NCBI GenBank assembly: GCA_022579005.1
Contig: MU401616.1
Coordinates: forward strand, 25,077-89,076
DNA: 64,000 nt
Origin: Poronia punctata
Lineage: Eukaryota; Ascomycota; Sordariomycetes; Xylariales; Xylariaceae
Reading direction: 5' to 3'
Under the pieces are notes generated by a model that saw nothing but the letters and a program-made list of their open reading frames with translations, ran no database searches and was not told where the DNA came from. How positions within the stretch are numbered: position 1 is the first letter of the stretch; each line of letters opens with the position of its first letter. Positions 1 through 13,317 of the stretch are shown here, one piece after another. The translations under genes and the position numbers were made by a program.

Positions 1-689
1 TCCTCCTAGTCTTCCTGGATGTAATCGAGGATAAGCGCTTCGTAGAATTGGAAATAGCGCTTCGCCGTTGGTATCCGTGAAGACGCGCATGATCTAGAGA
101 GACAGTCTCGCCCCTTATCGCATCCTTTGCAGAGTTTCCAAGACCAAAGCACTCCGCCGAGTGCCGCCAGAACGTCGTTGGTGATATCCTCGATTGGTAC
201 GGCTGCCATGAATGAGACGCATCGTTCGTTTCTCCGGTATAAGGCTCGGTTTCGGCTATGAGGAACAAGATGTGACTGATAGCAACGAATCGCTTCCAGC
301 CTGGTTTATGAGATCACTCACAAACCGGGTGTGAATTTCTCTTCGGGCGAGGGTCTTCTTGGATGTAACCATGTTGCTAACACTGCTATCTAATAGGGCC
401 ACGGCAGCTATCTACTCAGCCTCAATAACACGCCTATCTCGGGTGGCGGTGAGGGAATGGGGTAGAACGGCCCGGGCCAACCCCTGTCCGCATCGTCTTG
501 TGACTGTTTCGCGTTCCAGGCTTAAAGGTAGACGGATCTCTAATTGAATACCGCTTGACCAGAGCCAAATCAAGCAATTAGTTGGGGCCGACTTTATCAT
601 CTACGTTGTTCCGGGCCTAAGGCCGTTGGCGGGCGAGGTGCTCCAAGTACACGCCACGGCCTTTGTAACCCGCCAGGTCCAGATGGCGC
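1..689. other. Left-edge spacer, no supported gene
   Basis: Only short open frames are present on both strands (for example 6-209 on the minus strand) and none shows a recognisable domain. The stretch may belong to the decayed locus to its right, whose 5' part would lie here or outside the window. No RNA gene was seen. Confidence 0.4.
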
Positions 690-1195
690 TGTAATGATTA
701 AGATGGAAAGCCCACTGGGGGCTTGCGTCTCTACGCTCGGGGGCCTCATCGCCGCTACCAAAGATGGATGCCAGACATTGTACGGCCTGACCGTCTCATT
801 CCAGGGGCGGCAGACCCGGCTGCTCTTGCGACAGATAGCGAAGACGATTCAGACGAGCACTCGGATTCGGAAGACGAAGGGATTGGTCATGACGGCGCCG
901 CGCACATGGACATAGCCATGGGTAATAGTCCCGATATTGAATGCTCAGCACCCACAACAAGCGTCAACCTCGGCGTTGTCGCAGCCCACTCGCCGCAATC
1001 GTCTGACCAAGGCTTCCAACTATGATTGGGCTCTCATAAACCTATCGGAGAAATTCGTATCAGCTGCCGCGCGGTCCAGCCAGTCAAAATCCCCGAAGAT
1101 AGCCGAGATCGTTCCTTCTGCACCAGGGAGGAATGTTGCCGTCATGACTTGGAGAGGCGGCCAGAGGGGCACTTTTAACGGCGGCGGCTTCTAGT
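690..1195 (+). pseudogene. Relic of a fungal protein with an STLGGLI/DWALI-type region
   Basis: Frame 1 from 694 reads STLGGLI, then YGLTV, and later (about 1018-1050) NYDWALINL followed by GRNVAVMTWRGGQRG before a stop at 1192-1194. From memory, this order (LGGLI...GLTV, an acidic spacer, DWALI, then a glycine-rich GR.V.V.T segment) is typical of a lineage-specific fungal protein of unknown function. The acidic linker between them (rich in DSEDD) is in frame 3, and frame 1 has a stop at 913-915. At least two frame changes are therefore needed, and no intron with normal borders explains them. I read it as a broken copy. The family link is from memory of the motif pattern and is not certain. 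Confidence 0.4.
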
Positions 1196-1198
1196 CTG

Positions 1199-1603
1199 TT
1201 GATTGTACCGGGCAAGAACCTCGTAGACACTTACGACTTTGTCCCTGATGTAGAGGGCTGTAAGTATTCTGTGCAAGGAGACGCGCATCCGGAAGGTTTC
1301 CGCGGAGAATACCATCTTCGCCGACATCGCGAGGAGAAGCATCAAGGCCTGGTGAAAAAGTGGATATGCCATCCCAGACAGCAAGATGGACACGTGATGC
1401 TCACGCCCACATAGATCCCAACATCGACATTGCAAAGGTACAAATCCCGTTAGACGAGTGCACGTCGTGCAGATCTGGGGAGCAATACGCCGCCTATTAC
1501 AACGCGATTTTTCATCTACGGGTATCACACTTCAACCGCGAGCAACCGACAACAGAATCTCTTAAGGCCTTGGACGAAGGCCGTTTACGTCTCGAGAGAT
1601 GAC
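1199..1603 (+). pseudogene. Frameshifted fungal C2H2-like zinc finger domain (DUF7896-like)
   Basis: Frame 2 encodes CKYSV, then GEYHLRRHREEKH and KKWICHP, a degenerate C2H2-type finger. It stops at 1412-1414. The continuation is in frame 1: DECTSCRSGEQYAAYYN followed by IFHLRVSHFNRE, which resembles the C-x2-C...AYYNAAAHLRRAHF segment common after such fingers in fungal proteins (DUF7896-like). The frames switch near 1370-1400 without a usable intron; the only GT..AG pair there encloses about 21 nt. The locus therefore looks broken by a small indel. An open frame at 1619-1852 (aspartate/serine-rich, ending QSSSTFPKGNQ) may be its C-terminal tail. It directly follows the 690-1195 relic and could be part of the same ancestral gene. 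Confidence 0.5.
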
Positions 1604-1862
1604 ACCATCATTCATGACATGGATGTCGTCATCGACAATGCATCAGCATCAGCATCTCTACCTCCCGCAGCTGGGAAGGAGACACTGTCCCCGTCCTTCT
1701 GGACAGACGAAATCCTACAGGGCGTTGACGCGAGCATTGCCCTTGCCGTCCCCAATCGCGAGGACGTCTCTTCTTTCCTAGCATCCTATTCCACCTCGTT
1801 CTCATTCTCCCAGCGCCAGTCGTCGTCCACCTTCCCCAAAGGAAATCAGTGAACCTAAACAT

Positions 1863-2607
1863 CCAATCATAAGCATACTTTTTATACTATTTATATTCAA
1901 GGCCAGCTCCTTTTTTCGACCTGTCATAACTTGGCCCAAAATGACAAAAACAGCACACACGCATGTAAGTTGAACTTGGATACTTACTCGCCATCACCAA
2001 CTAAAATATCGATTTCAGGCTCATTATGTATGTAGATACCCCAAGTTAAGTTGGTACATGACAAACTTACCCATCATTTGGAGTAGATATAGGTAGGTAC
2101 CTTAGACGTTTGTCAGGGTTGTGTTTGCAAGCAAAGCAATCCTGCAGAAAGTTTATTTCAGGGGCACCCTATCTACCCTATTACTACATTACTTGATATT
2201 GTAAGATACGGAAGGAAATTAGAATAAATCTAGCGAAGAGCGGTTCCCTACATTATTTAACCTAACCTAGGGTTACCCCCTATTTAAATGAATTCACTCA
2301 AATAAATTTGACGTCTTGTATGTATATGTATGCTTGGTAGGTAGGTATTATCTAGTAGCCGTATCTAGTACTACTATCAAACATCTTATATAGACGCTCC
2401 TTTAAACGTTAGGTACCTACTCAGTCATTCGTCATCTTTGCTCAGAACCCTTGAATAAAATCGTTGTGTACTTCAATACAAATTGAAAACGGAAAAAAAG
2501 CCCCTAACAACACCATGCTAAAATGAATATATATATATATATATATATGTCCCAACCGGCAAAAAATCCCTACCGAAAGAGACCAAAAAAGGGAAGAACC
2601 TTAGCAA
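1863..2607. other. AT-rich intergenic spacer
   Basis: No gene. It contains a palindrome-rich motif around 2258-2275 (TAACCTAACCTAGGGTTA), several TAGGTAGGTA-type stretches and a short (TA)n microsatellite at about 2527-2548. The right part is the probable 3' flank of the minus-strand transcription factor. Confidence 0.6.
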
Positions 2608-5600
2608 CTAGCCAAGCCGAGAATTGTTCCCTACCATCCTACTCAGAGGTGTCCTATCCCGAGGTTTCTCAATCAGATCGGCGTAGCTCTCGAGCCCGGC
2701 ACCGATTGCCTTGACGATATCAAAACTATGCGACCCCTTGAACGTCTCGGCCCATAGTCGAATGACAGCGGCGGCTAAACGGCGTAGTCTGTTACTATCG
2801 TTTATTGCAATGTCCATATTGGACGATGCATGGCCGGGAGCACCGCCCGAGAGGGACGGGTCGATTGGCACTGCGAATTCCGTCTCGTCCAGCATCTGAC
2901 GAAGTGTCTCGAGTATATATCTTTCCTCGGGCGATGGAGGCGCATCGTTTGGCCCGATCGAAGCAAGAGTCATGAGCCATTTAGATAGTAGAATAGCACA
3001 TTCGAGGTTACAGACTAGGGTTATGTCAATATTACTTCTTTTCGAGTCTAAAAAATGTGGAGCGTTTTTAAAGATAAAGAAAAAAGAAAAAAAAACTTAC
3101 GTGAATGTTGCATACTCCATTCCGACGACTTCCTTCTTGCTACGTAATTAACACCCAACTTGACAAGCATCGACAAGGCATGGATGGCTTGTAAAACGGC
3201 TCTGTTAGAGCGCCCGCTCCTGATAAGATATGGTGCATCGTGGAAGGCCTGCGCGATCTGCCCCGCATCCCGAGTCTCGAGAGTCCTACTAGGACTCAAA
3301 TCGGTATATAAACGGATAGAGGCTAATCTCCACAGCGCTGTTGAATTGTAAGCAACCGGTCCGCCGGGGAACGAGTCCGTCGCACCCTGCGGATTCACTT
3401 CGGCAACCCGCGCTTGATGCTGCTCGAAGCTCATCTGCCAAATGCGTAACGCTTGAAGGCATTCCTCGACGTCGTCTGGCCGTAGTCCACGTGGCGCTTC
3501 GAAAGAAGACACCGACGTAAATGAGGTCTGCTTGAGCAAGAATATGTGTTGAAGCAGAGCATGGATGAGCACATAATTGCCCAGCGAAGACATGTAAGCG
3601 GGCGGTCCTTGCTGGGGGCGGCTAAACAGACGAGCGAAGGCATCCTGCAGGGAAATGTCCATGCTCGGGAACGAATGGCGGGCCTCTTGCCACTGCCAGG
3701 CAGTCTCGGCCCTCCATAGCTTCGACGAGTGGGGCAGATACAAGTTGAGTTCCGAAGTAAGCAGAAGAGGGGGCATGTTATAGGCAATGCTGCAGAGATT
3801 GAAGAAGCAGTAGGTGATGAGTTTAGTCCGGTTACCACCTTCTATGCGAATCCAGGCCTCCCAGTCAGCCGTCTGGGTCGATTCGGACAGAAAACCCTCC
3901 TCCCGTACTAAGAGAGCAAGCAGACTTTGCAGGGATATGGCCTCGTGAAGGATGGCCTTGGCACCCCAAAGACCGACAGCGAAAAGCAGTAAGAGTGCTT
4001 GGATCGTCTCCATCCGTGATTGGGGCGTATTCGGAGAACTGGAGGAACGCCACAAGGTTAGCATCTGAGATGGATTATATATGCATGGTGTGATCCCAGG
4101 CCACGACTTACTAAGGCTCTCTATGAGTATCTTGCGTCACCGGCCTTTCCTGCTGCATGGAGCTGAACGAGTGTCTAAACCCGTGACTCGGAGATGGCCT
4201 CGTTGAATGTGGGCTGTAAGCTGCAGCCGTTGGTAAGAGCCCGTGGATCTCGTGGCTATGCCGGCGTCGAATCTGCTCGAGCGCCACAGACCTCGCGGCG
4301 TACCATAGAGCGTTGGACCGGTGGTTTTCAAACCGGTATTGGGCCCCGACTGCTAAAATGGCCAGCAATAATTCTGGGGCGATATCCGCAGGGGCTATCG
4401 TCGGTAGATGAAGAATAGGAAGATGTTCGTGGAAACCACTAACATAGCCCTCAAGGAACCGGGTCAAGGTATGCCGCGAAGGAAAGACAAAGTCGTTGGG
4501 AAGGACTGAAGAGAACTCGTCCAATCTATTTTTTATGACAGTGTGATCCGTGGCAGATACCCTCATAGGCGCCATCCTATTAAGTTCCTCGTGCATCCTA
4601 CCCGAGCCATCGTTTGGGTCTCGAGGGTCAGGCGCGAGCGATGGAAATCGAGACGGGAATTGCGACGACGGCTTCGACAAGGCACCTCGTGGCCATAGGC
4701 CGACGCCTTGGTCTCCTTCAAAGGCTTGAGGGAGAAAATGCGACGAGGTTGCGAACTCGTCCATAAAGAGATTGTAATCGTCAAAAGCCGGGGCGGGCCC
4801 AGCCTGGCCCGTAATGCCCATCGGCATGGGTCCCGGATCCGTGTCGCGCCCACGGTCACCGTATGGTATACCTTCATCATAAGACTTGATGCGCGGCATA
4901 GCATTGGATGACTGAGATAGGTCTTGCATCATGGGCTGCAAGGAATTGACTTCATTGGCAGACGCGATTTGGGTCGCCGCGTCCGACAGGAGGTCTAGAT
5001 TACACGCGCCGGTTCTGGTACTTAAGCGCGGGTCGGGTTGGAGAGTAGGCACCGGCATCGAAGAGGAGACGGAATCGGAGTGGGAGTGGGAGTGGGAGTG
5101 GTAATGTTGCGGCGGATGCGACCGCGCCATGCCCATCATCTCCGAATCGACATGATTCTCTCCGGGTAGCGGCTGCTGCTGGGTGGCAACACCGGCTGAA
5201 GAGGGCTTCCTCGTCCGGTTGCCATCCTTCCCGGACCCTTCATTCAGGTGAACGAGCTTCTCGTGGCGAACTAAAAGATCCCTGATGTCCATATAAGCAT
5301 TATCACCCTTAACGAAGGAGCGACGGCGTTCTCAAGACACAATTTCAGAGGGTGGTTGAAAGTCGGTCGCCATCTCCATTTGCGGAACGCTGGAGGGGCG
5401 CGAGGGCGGGCGCTTTGCGGCGCACAAGAGGGGGGAGGGGCTTGGTGGCGCGGCTTAGGCTAGGTGCGCAGGCCGAGCCGAATAAGAAATGGGGAAGGGG
5501 GGGGAGGGAGGAGGAGGAGGAATGGAGATGAGCTCGGAGACACGTGCGAGAAGAGAGTTTTTAAAACTGACCTACGACCAAACGTCTTCCCACACCGGGC

Positions 5601-5894
5601 CCAACCACAGGAGAAGGGTTTCTCTTTAGTATGAGTCCTCTCATGTCGTTGGACATGCTCCACACGCCTAAATAGGAGTATGCCGTGTGAGTTATATTAT
5701 CGCGCGCGAGTTGGAGACGAAGACGATTTCTCAACATACCTGAAGCGTTTGTCGCAGAACTTGCATGGTAGCGTCTTGGGCTTCTGCTGTTTCCCCTCGA
5801 TATTCTCGTCAGCAGTCCCGGGGACAACCGTGCCCTCTATGGACGGCCGGGATTGCATTGGAGAAGAGACTTTTTGGGGGGGGAGGTTGGTCAA
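2608..5894 (-). CDS. C2H2 zinc-finger plus fungal-specific transcription factor
   Basis: Predicted nuclear RNA polymerase II regulator. Model: complement(join(2608..3047, 3101..4038, 4112..5281, 5572..5667, 5740..5894)), 2799 nt, 932 aa. All four introns have GT/AG borders and keep frame. Exons 1-3 assemble two C2H2 fingers (residues about 44-95): CKFCDKRFRRVEHVQRHERTH, then CGWARCGKTFGRRDLLVRHEKLVH; introns cut both fingers within Arg codons. A low-complexity linker follows, with an HSHSHSHSDS run. Next comes a fungal-specific transcription factor region (HLPILHLPTIAPADIAPELL; SPNTPQSRMETIQALLLLF; ITLVCNLECAILLSKWLMTL). At the third intron an alternative acceptor 25 nt upstream would break frame; the acceptor before 4038 restores the conserved YSPNTPQSRM segment. 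Start chosen at the first ATG upstream of finger 1. Architecture is AmdX-like, but the target genes cannot be told. Confidence 0.9.
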
Positions 5895-8800
5895 GATTGG
5901 CCCTAGGGTTCAAGGCCCTGTACCGACACAACTATGGTTGTAGTGCAGAAAGAAGTCACGCAGCACCAGGAAGTGGGGCGAGAAGGGTCGGGTTAACAAC
6001 CAAGAGTCAGGTTAAGCCGGAAAGAGAAGCGGCTTGCGGGGGCAAAGTATTGATGGATGAATTCATGAGGGTGGTGGTAGTGGAGGAAGGAGGAGGGAGG
6101 AGGACCTATTAGTCGCCTCTGAGACTCTGGGCGTGTTCGGCACCTGGCAAAGCAGCATCTGCTTCTTGTCTTGATACCACAACTTGGCACCCGCACACCT
6201 CCCTCCCTAAGAAGAGTCGGGGCCCGTACGAGAGGGGACTGAGCTGGATGTACCGCGCCTTCAAAGTGCACTATGGAGTGAGCGCAGTTTGATAGATAGC
6301 AATAGCAGCAGCTGAGTTACAACGAGTAGGGCTGAGGTTCAACCAGCTTCTGCAGGAAGGTTATGATGATGACGAGGAGGCCGCAAGTACTGACTGGAAG
6401 TAGTACAAAGATATATGAAACGCGTTGATCATTCGGCAGTGAGATGTGCGAATTTGGGAGGTATTGGTCAGATAGCAGAAAGTAACAGCAGATGAAAGAT
6501 TGTGTGGAGTTGCAGCAGGTCTATGGCAATATCTCTCTTCTCCGACTTGTCTTTCCGAGTTATTGCGCACAGGAATAGACACAGGCCAAGTGCCTTGTAG
6601 TCTTGTGGTCTTGTTATACCCAGCAATACGCTGTAATGGAGGCAGAACGCTTAAAAGAAAAACGCCGCGCGCTTGAGCAGACGAAGAAAAATATAACGTG
6701 CTATATGGAAATGACTATAGCCATCCGCTCTGCGCACAAATGGCTTTGGGAGGTCGAGGTAAACCAGAGATGTTACGGCGGACGTCGCTAGATGATGGGG
6801 TTGGGATGAATTTCGGGGTTGGGAGAGCGCGAGTGAGGAGATGAGGAGAGAAAATGCGGAGATGGGGAAGGCTACGAAAACATGGCCGGGAAGGTTCAAA
6901 CGAGGAAGTCTGGGGGGCGGGGAGCGGGTAGCAGCAAACACCCGGGGTAAATCAGACGGTGTCGTCGAATCAGAAACGTCGAAATCCCTAGAGTAAGACC
7001 CAATCCTTCTCCGTACCTACTTTTGATACCTAATCAAGCTCTTTGCTAGGCTCGACTAGTACCTTGGGCAGGACAAGGGTGGGAATTCCCTTCTTTATTA
7101 CCATATGCCCAACCTAGAGACCTGGGGCACCTAGGTTAGGTAAGCACCTACAATGGACAATACAGGCCGACTCGTGGTGAACGCGCCACAGGCTCCAAGG
7201 TTAGGAATAATACATTGTTTCCTCCCCTAGATAGTAAATGCGCCTAAATTCTGGTCAAGTTGGATAAGAGATGCAAAAGGTATAAATACCCTAAGGTATG
7301 CGGAGAAGGTAAGGAACGCGCCGCCTAGGTGGCGTTAAGTAAATACTGATGCTCCAAGTATACATGTAGGCACGGTTACCAGCGTCTAATAATTGCAATT
7401 ATGTGTTTCCTCCAGCTTGATTCCACCACATCAAAATAACCTTTAAAACGCATCCTTCTCCGACGCAGAGTTTTTTTACGGTTATTTCTGCCTAACAAGC
7501 AAGAGCTACCAGTACCTATCAAATTAACGTCAAAGGAAAGCCAGAGCAAATGGATGTTAGCTAAGATGATGCAAGTGGGAGAGGAGGGGGTTGGTAGGTA
7601 CCTAATCTTTTTCATCGTACAATATTATCTTGTACGCTGTACGCATAATAAGAGGCCAAAAACAGCAAGGCAATAATTACAACAGCAAATCAACTTAATG
7701 CCACGTTCTTACTGGCTAGTTGCCCTGCTTGAACCCCATCGCGCTACCTATCTCACATCTCCGCATTGGAGAAAAACGGGCACCCGGTAAAAGTGTGGGG
7801 GCGGGGTGACCCAATCGCCTTTTGCTGCCAACATTGGATAGAATTTTTAATTTAATCTATTAGATGGAGTCCGGGGGATACAACCACCCACAAAGATATA
7901 TGCGTGTGGTTCCAGCGACTGCTTAATAGGTGGTCAAAGTCCAAATGCCTTCATAATACCAACATACTTTCAAGATGAGTACGGACACTATTTGATAAAT
8001 GGTGCGGCGAACTGCATACATCTGCCTCAACGAACAGAGCGAGCAACACGAGATGTATAATACATATTCTCATACGCTATGACATATATTACCGAACAGC
8101 TAAAAGCTAATGAGATAATACCTATGAGGAAAGCATTGCACCACTTACCGTATACCATACATTGGGCTTCGCAGTTGGCAAGGCCGTCTATACTCCCAGC
8201 AGGTAATTAAATGTAATGTAGACGTCAAGCCTGATATATTTCAAAGCTTGGCCTCTTTAGGGAGTAAGCTACAAGAAAACGAACCCCCCCTCAGCGGGCA
8301 GCTGGCAACTTCCAGAATTATTTTGCCCTTCCGACTCCATTTAGCAATAATTAGCCGCATAAAAATGTTCATAAGATGGTTTTAACAGTTATCCTTTGAA
8401 GGTCGCTCCAAATCGGGGGAAAGCGCCCCTGCAGTGAGCCGAAGTCTGTGATATATGCTTACCAAGGTACCAAGACTCGCATCTTTTGCCAACAAGATAC
8501 GTGCTTTTTGACCACTTGTAAGTTGTGGGGACTACCAAGTTCCGAGCAGGCAAAAAGTCATACATACGGCGGGGCAAATGCACACAGCATGATCCCGGAG
8601 CTGAAGAAATGATTATGCTGCATGCCCAAAGACCTAGCGAATAAAAGTGTTTATCAGCCATAAATGAACCAAAGTTCGTGAAGTCACCTGCCCATTCACT
8701 ATGCGGTCAGTGCTGCAGAAGAAAGATGAGAGAGAGGGGCTATTAAAATGTTGCAGCTTCCCTCCTCCCTTAACCCCGCCCCTATTCAATAATACATCTC

Positions 8801-11800
8801 AGGATGAGACACATTATCGCTAGATGAAACCCCCGTTTCTTTTTGCTTTGTGTGATTATCTTTCTTTCCAAGTAAACTGCCCAGCCACAATCATACAGAA
8901 TAGCATCTGTAATACGGTATACCTTAGCAAGAGGCGCAGCAATTACGCATCAGGTAAACGTGAAAACGGTTCAGATATTAATCATAAGATAGTGTTGCCG
9001 TATATCACCCCCTAGAATTTTGGTTTGCATCTAATGGGATCCTTGTGAACCGCCTCGCAGACGGTCACACATGGAAATCCCGAGGGTGGGAAATTCCCGG
9101 GGATTGGAGTATGGGTAGAAAAAGAAGTTGGAGTGCGGAGTACACGCTTGCTTATGTAGCACGTCGTAGTCGTATCACAAAGCGAGTTTCCTGTGCCCAG
9201 TGAAGCATGAGCTCTTACATATATGGATTAGATCATCTGTGCAATGATAGAGGCTTAATAAGGTCGAGGATCCGGCGACGAACTCCTCTTCCTGTCATGT
9301 GGAATGTCATGTTCCGCACGTTTTATGCGACTGTATGCACCGGTAATATCTGACAGCTTGCCCATTCCCCGGGCTGCCAAAGACGAAATCCGATGCTTGG
9401 ATCCAGCGGCTGCAAGCATAATTTAATCCTGTGGATGGGATAGTAAGTAGTCCAAAAACCGATATGTTAGATCGGTTACGAACTGATGTGACGCCTGTAC
9501 GGCCCGCTGCACGCAGCATTCAGAATGGTACGGTCTGGTTGGATACAAGACGGAACGAGACCGACATCTAGTTTAGCTATCAGCTGGACTGTAACAGTTC
9601 CAAGTGCTAATCACAGCTGGCAAACTAAAGGTGGAATATTTGTAGATACCCACGTTGTGAGTATCACTAGTCCCTCGTGGAAGGTTTTCGAAGATATGCG
9701 AAAATCGAACAGGAGGCGTAAACGGGGTGCGGAGGAGAGGGCCAAGACGGTTGAATTCAAGCATCAACGCCAAGATATCTGAGATATAGCACAGAATACC
9801 CTACTCCAACCAATAACCGGAAGTTCGAGGGGCGCCTTTACAAACCTGTGAATGGAAACGCTGAGGTAATTGCCACATAATTATTTGACATCGGTCTCAT
9901 CATACCAAGCCGTGGCTAGTCATGAACGACTCATTGTTGAAACGAGGCGTTTTGTAGGTGGTTGGGCCTTATACACCCGTCTCGCTGCCGAGTCTCGCCT
10001 GGGAAGTTAAGTGCGCAGGTGAATGCAATAGGAGGACGGCGGCGAGGTCATCATTTTATTGTATGCTTTCAATAAGCAGCAACTCGGCTGGTGCAACTGA
10101 CTGAGATTCCTTTCGTAGTCGAGCAGTAAGGTATCCATCCCCTCGAGTGGCTTGCGACAAACATTTGAAGAAGAGGGAGGCGGAGGGAGCGAGAGAAAAA
10201 GGTGTACGAGGTCTTAATACGGTAGGTATTACTGAGCCAAAACATATGGCATAGGCTTTAGACACTTCTCCAGCCATGTGACGCCCCAGGAGTCCAGGTC
10301 ATGTCATGTCAGTAAGGTGACGACCAAGACATGAAGACATGTGAACCATGTGCTCTCATCTGCAACATAGGCCTGACCGTTAGCACTATTATGATTTATC
10401 CTTTCTAACAGTGGAACGTTGCCTGTAGGTGGCGGGCGGGGACAGCCTATCCACCAGATGAAACGCTGCCATGTTTCTACCCTTCTCTATATGCATCATT
10501 GACATAACACGGCATTAAGTTCTTGTTACCTTAGGAAGGTGCCATGTCGAGGAGTAGAAGGTGGACATCTCACGAGGGATAGAAGAGCCTCAGACTTCCA
10601 TTTACAGTCTCTCTTGGCCGTTGCTGCCGAAGTAAAGTAGTGTCGTGGACGGGCAGAAGAAACGGGTCTCCAACAAAGCTGTAAGGATGCGCTATAATGT
10701 ATTATAATGGGGCTGTGATCTGCAAAACGTGTGCTAGATGGATCATGAAATCTTGCGACCTTCTCAACCTAGCTTGGATAACTACTGCCAGGAGCGCATT
10801 TTCTGGGGCAAAGTTAAAAAAAGACGGCAATGCCGCCAACATCAACTATATTCAGAACAGGTATGGAATTAGATGCTTACCTCTAGGTTGTCTAGCAAAA
10901 CTGAGAAGGAGGCACTGATACATACTCCACCGCTATCGGCTGTCGGCTATCGAAGTAATTCTTGCTAGATTTTGAAGACAATTACGCAACGTACTGCGGA
11001 TACCCTTTCTTCCGGAGTCGAGAGTTGTTGATTGGATGAGAGCGTATCATGTCGCAAAGCGCTGAAACGTCTCGAAACATTGTCCTATTAGCCCCTATTG
11101 GGGCAAGTGAATGGGGAAAGTGCTTGATTAGTCTGCAACAGAACGCTAAGAATCAAATATGGCAACCTCCGGGGTGCCTGTCCGGGGGCGTCTACAAATC
11201 AGTTCACAAGAAGACCTGCCAGATCAAACACCCCCTTTGCCCCTCGCAATCAAATACCGTGCAGGGCGTGCCTAATAATAACCCAATTATTCTGCATTTA
11301 GGAGTACTCTGCCATGATTTGGTGTCAGGGTCCGGACAGAACCCAGAAGCGCCACAAAGTACAATCCAATCGGGCCGGCCAAGATGCACATATATGTGTA
11401 GAAGCCAGAAAGCAAGGCAAATCATGATTTTCAAGTGAAAGAAGACATGTAGTTGAAGACACATGACATGGGGCAGAGAGCCTGACAAGCCACATTGGCA
11501 AAAGGAAACATGACATGCATTACATATTTTGCACTACCAAAACCACAAAAGGGCCGTGCCTTCTCGGGTCACACCATGCCAGATGTGATAGGTGCCATCT
11601 AATAAACGTGTATACGTATACAGTTGGACGTACAGTGCCTGTCTGCTACCTACCACCAAACCAGGGACTGTTCATATAAGCTACCGTACTGAGGTATAGC
11701 AACCGATTGGTGCGCCATCTTTACTATGTGTGCCACACACAGTGGCATATCTGCCTACCCTAGGTACGAGTAGGTTACCTACTACTCGTAGACTAACTAG

Positions 11801-13226
11801 ACTACTCAGAAACACTCCTAGCCTCGATCAAGAATCTACAAAGCCACTGTTGCAAGTGGGCGCATGAGACATGCTACATATTACACGTATGTCATTATTA
11901 GGTACATAGTAAGCAAAATCCGAACACGCGGCTTTAAGACTTAACACGACCTGCCATTAATAAAGATAGCAGGTTCTACTCTGCTAGCGTAGTTACCTGA
12001 CTAAGTAGATACGTTTGGTAACACGCCTCTGATCAAAGTATATTGAGCTGAATCTTGGAGTAGGTATGAGCATACGCCCCTTCCACATCTTGATAGAACC
12101 AAGGATAGGTTATACCCGTAGACTAACCTAGGTTAGGTACCTACTTTAGATATCTGGGACTACGAGTACGAGTAGATAACTGGGGACAAAATTAACATTA
12201 GTGAGATCGTTTGAACCCCAGTCAGGAGTTTGGCGTTATGCTTTAAACATCACATGCATACTCGTAGAATGGCAGCCGGATCACATTTTGGGGCTATTGA
12301 TGACCGCTGGCCAATCCCTCCAGAGCGATCGGCAATATACTTCGCATGGTACCTGAGAACATGTTTCCCGATCTAGCAGGAGGGCTTGCTGAATCGGCCC
12401 CAACAAGCCTTGGCCGTCACCTGTGCCTGTTAGGATCGACAGACGAGCCAGCGGGAGTGGTAGAGTGACCGCTTGGAACTGACATGCTTGCGCAATGCGC
12501 CGTCTCCATCACGGCTCCATGACCCCCATCAGGCGTCAGGGACCCCATGTTGTCGATAGTTTCAGGTCCCGAAAAGTTTATTTTTGCTAGTGGATAGTAA
12601 AACTTCCGGTTCTATACCCGGACTCTGGGGGCTCTAGCCTCTGGGGCATTAACAAGTTACAAGCCTGCTTGCGCACCGCGGTACCTACCTTACCTACCCT
12701 CGAAAAATGCCTGTCCTGCCAGGCACTGCCAGGGTTTGGGGGTCTCGGAGGTCTGGAGGGTCTTTGGCCATGAGGCTTTTCGACAGATTCTCTGTTTAGT
12801 TGATGCCCGTGCCACGATCGCCTCCCCCGTGCCTGCATCCAAGGCCCCATGACTCATGGGCATTGACGTCCTGTGGCTACTCGTTCCTCGGCCATACTCA
12901 GCGCACCTAAAGCGCTAGAATGGCCGAAGGGTCCCAGGTAGTCAGGTCCAGGATGATAGGATCGACACCCGTCATTTGCTTTTCCCGCCGCGCGCCTAAC
13001 GTAGCCGTCTATGCCTCATGAACAATGCCGTGCAAGTATAGGCCCATAGGGAGGGTACACCAGGTTACCTGAGTTGCTATACTGGGCACCAGGCGTCTAA
13101 TGAACTACCTATTCGAGGGCTAGTCAAGGTTACTTGCCCCGGACGGGACCAAGCGAGTGTGCCCTCCCCTTGCCCACGTCCAGGCTCGGTGCCGGCACTG
13201 ACAGTGGAATGTTACAAGCCACTTTC
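5895..13226. other. Gene-poor 7.3 kb spacer
   Basis: No open frame here shows a recognisable domain or a consistent splice model. Short frames of 60-130 codons exist (for example 11049-11438 +, 8389-8661 -) but have no supporting features. The sequence includes palindromic CCTAGGTTAGG motifs (7129-7140 and 12124-12144) and clusters of TACGAGTA/TACTCGTA around 11760-11810 and 12080-12180. The first few hundred bases are the promoter and 5' leader of the minus-strand transcription factor. No tRNA or 5S rRNA gene was convincing. Confidence 0.6.
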
Positions 13227-13234
13227 TATAAGAT
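13227..13234 (+). promoter_or_regulatory. Possible TATA element of the glucanase gene
   Basis: TATAAGAT lies about 90 bases before the start codon at 13318, within a CT/CA-rich leader. Position and composition suit a fungal core promoter, but this is inferred from sequence alone. Confidence 0.35.
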
Positions 13235-13317
13235 AAAGTTGGCCCCAACCCCGATACTCTCGAGATTTCTTTTCCCACCCCAAACCAGTCAGCTGTTGTC
13301 GATACTCGTAACTCAAG

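Noticed and set aside
2523..2714. 63-codon plus-strand frame starting in a (TA)n run
   Set aside because: It overlaps, antisense, the last exon of the transcription factor and is explained by it.
9961..10045. Partial resemblance to fungal 5S rRNA (CCCGTCTCGCTGCCGAG)
   Set aside because: The match is short and the other conserved 5S blocks are missing in order and spacing.
11049..11438. 129-codon plus-strand frame
   Set aside because: No domain, no leader signature and no splice context; the length is within chance for this much non-coding sequence.
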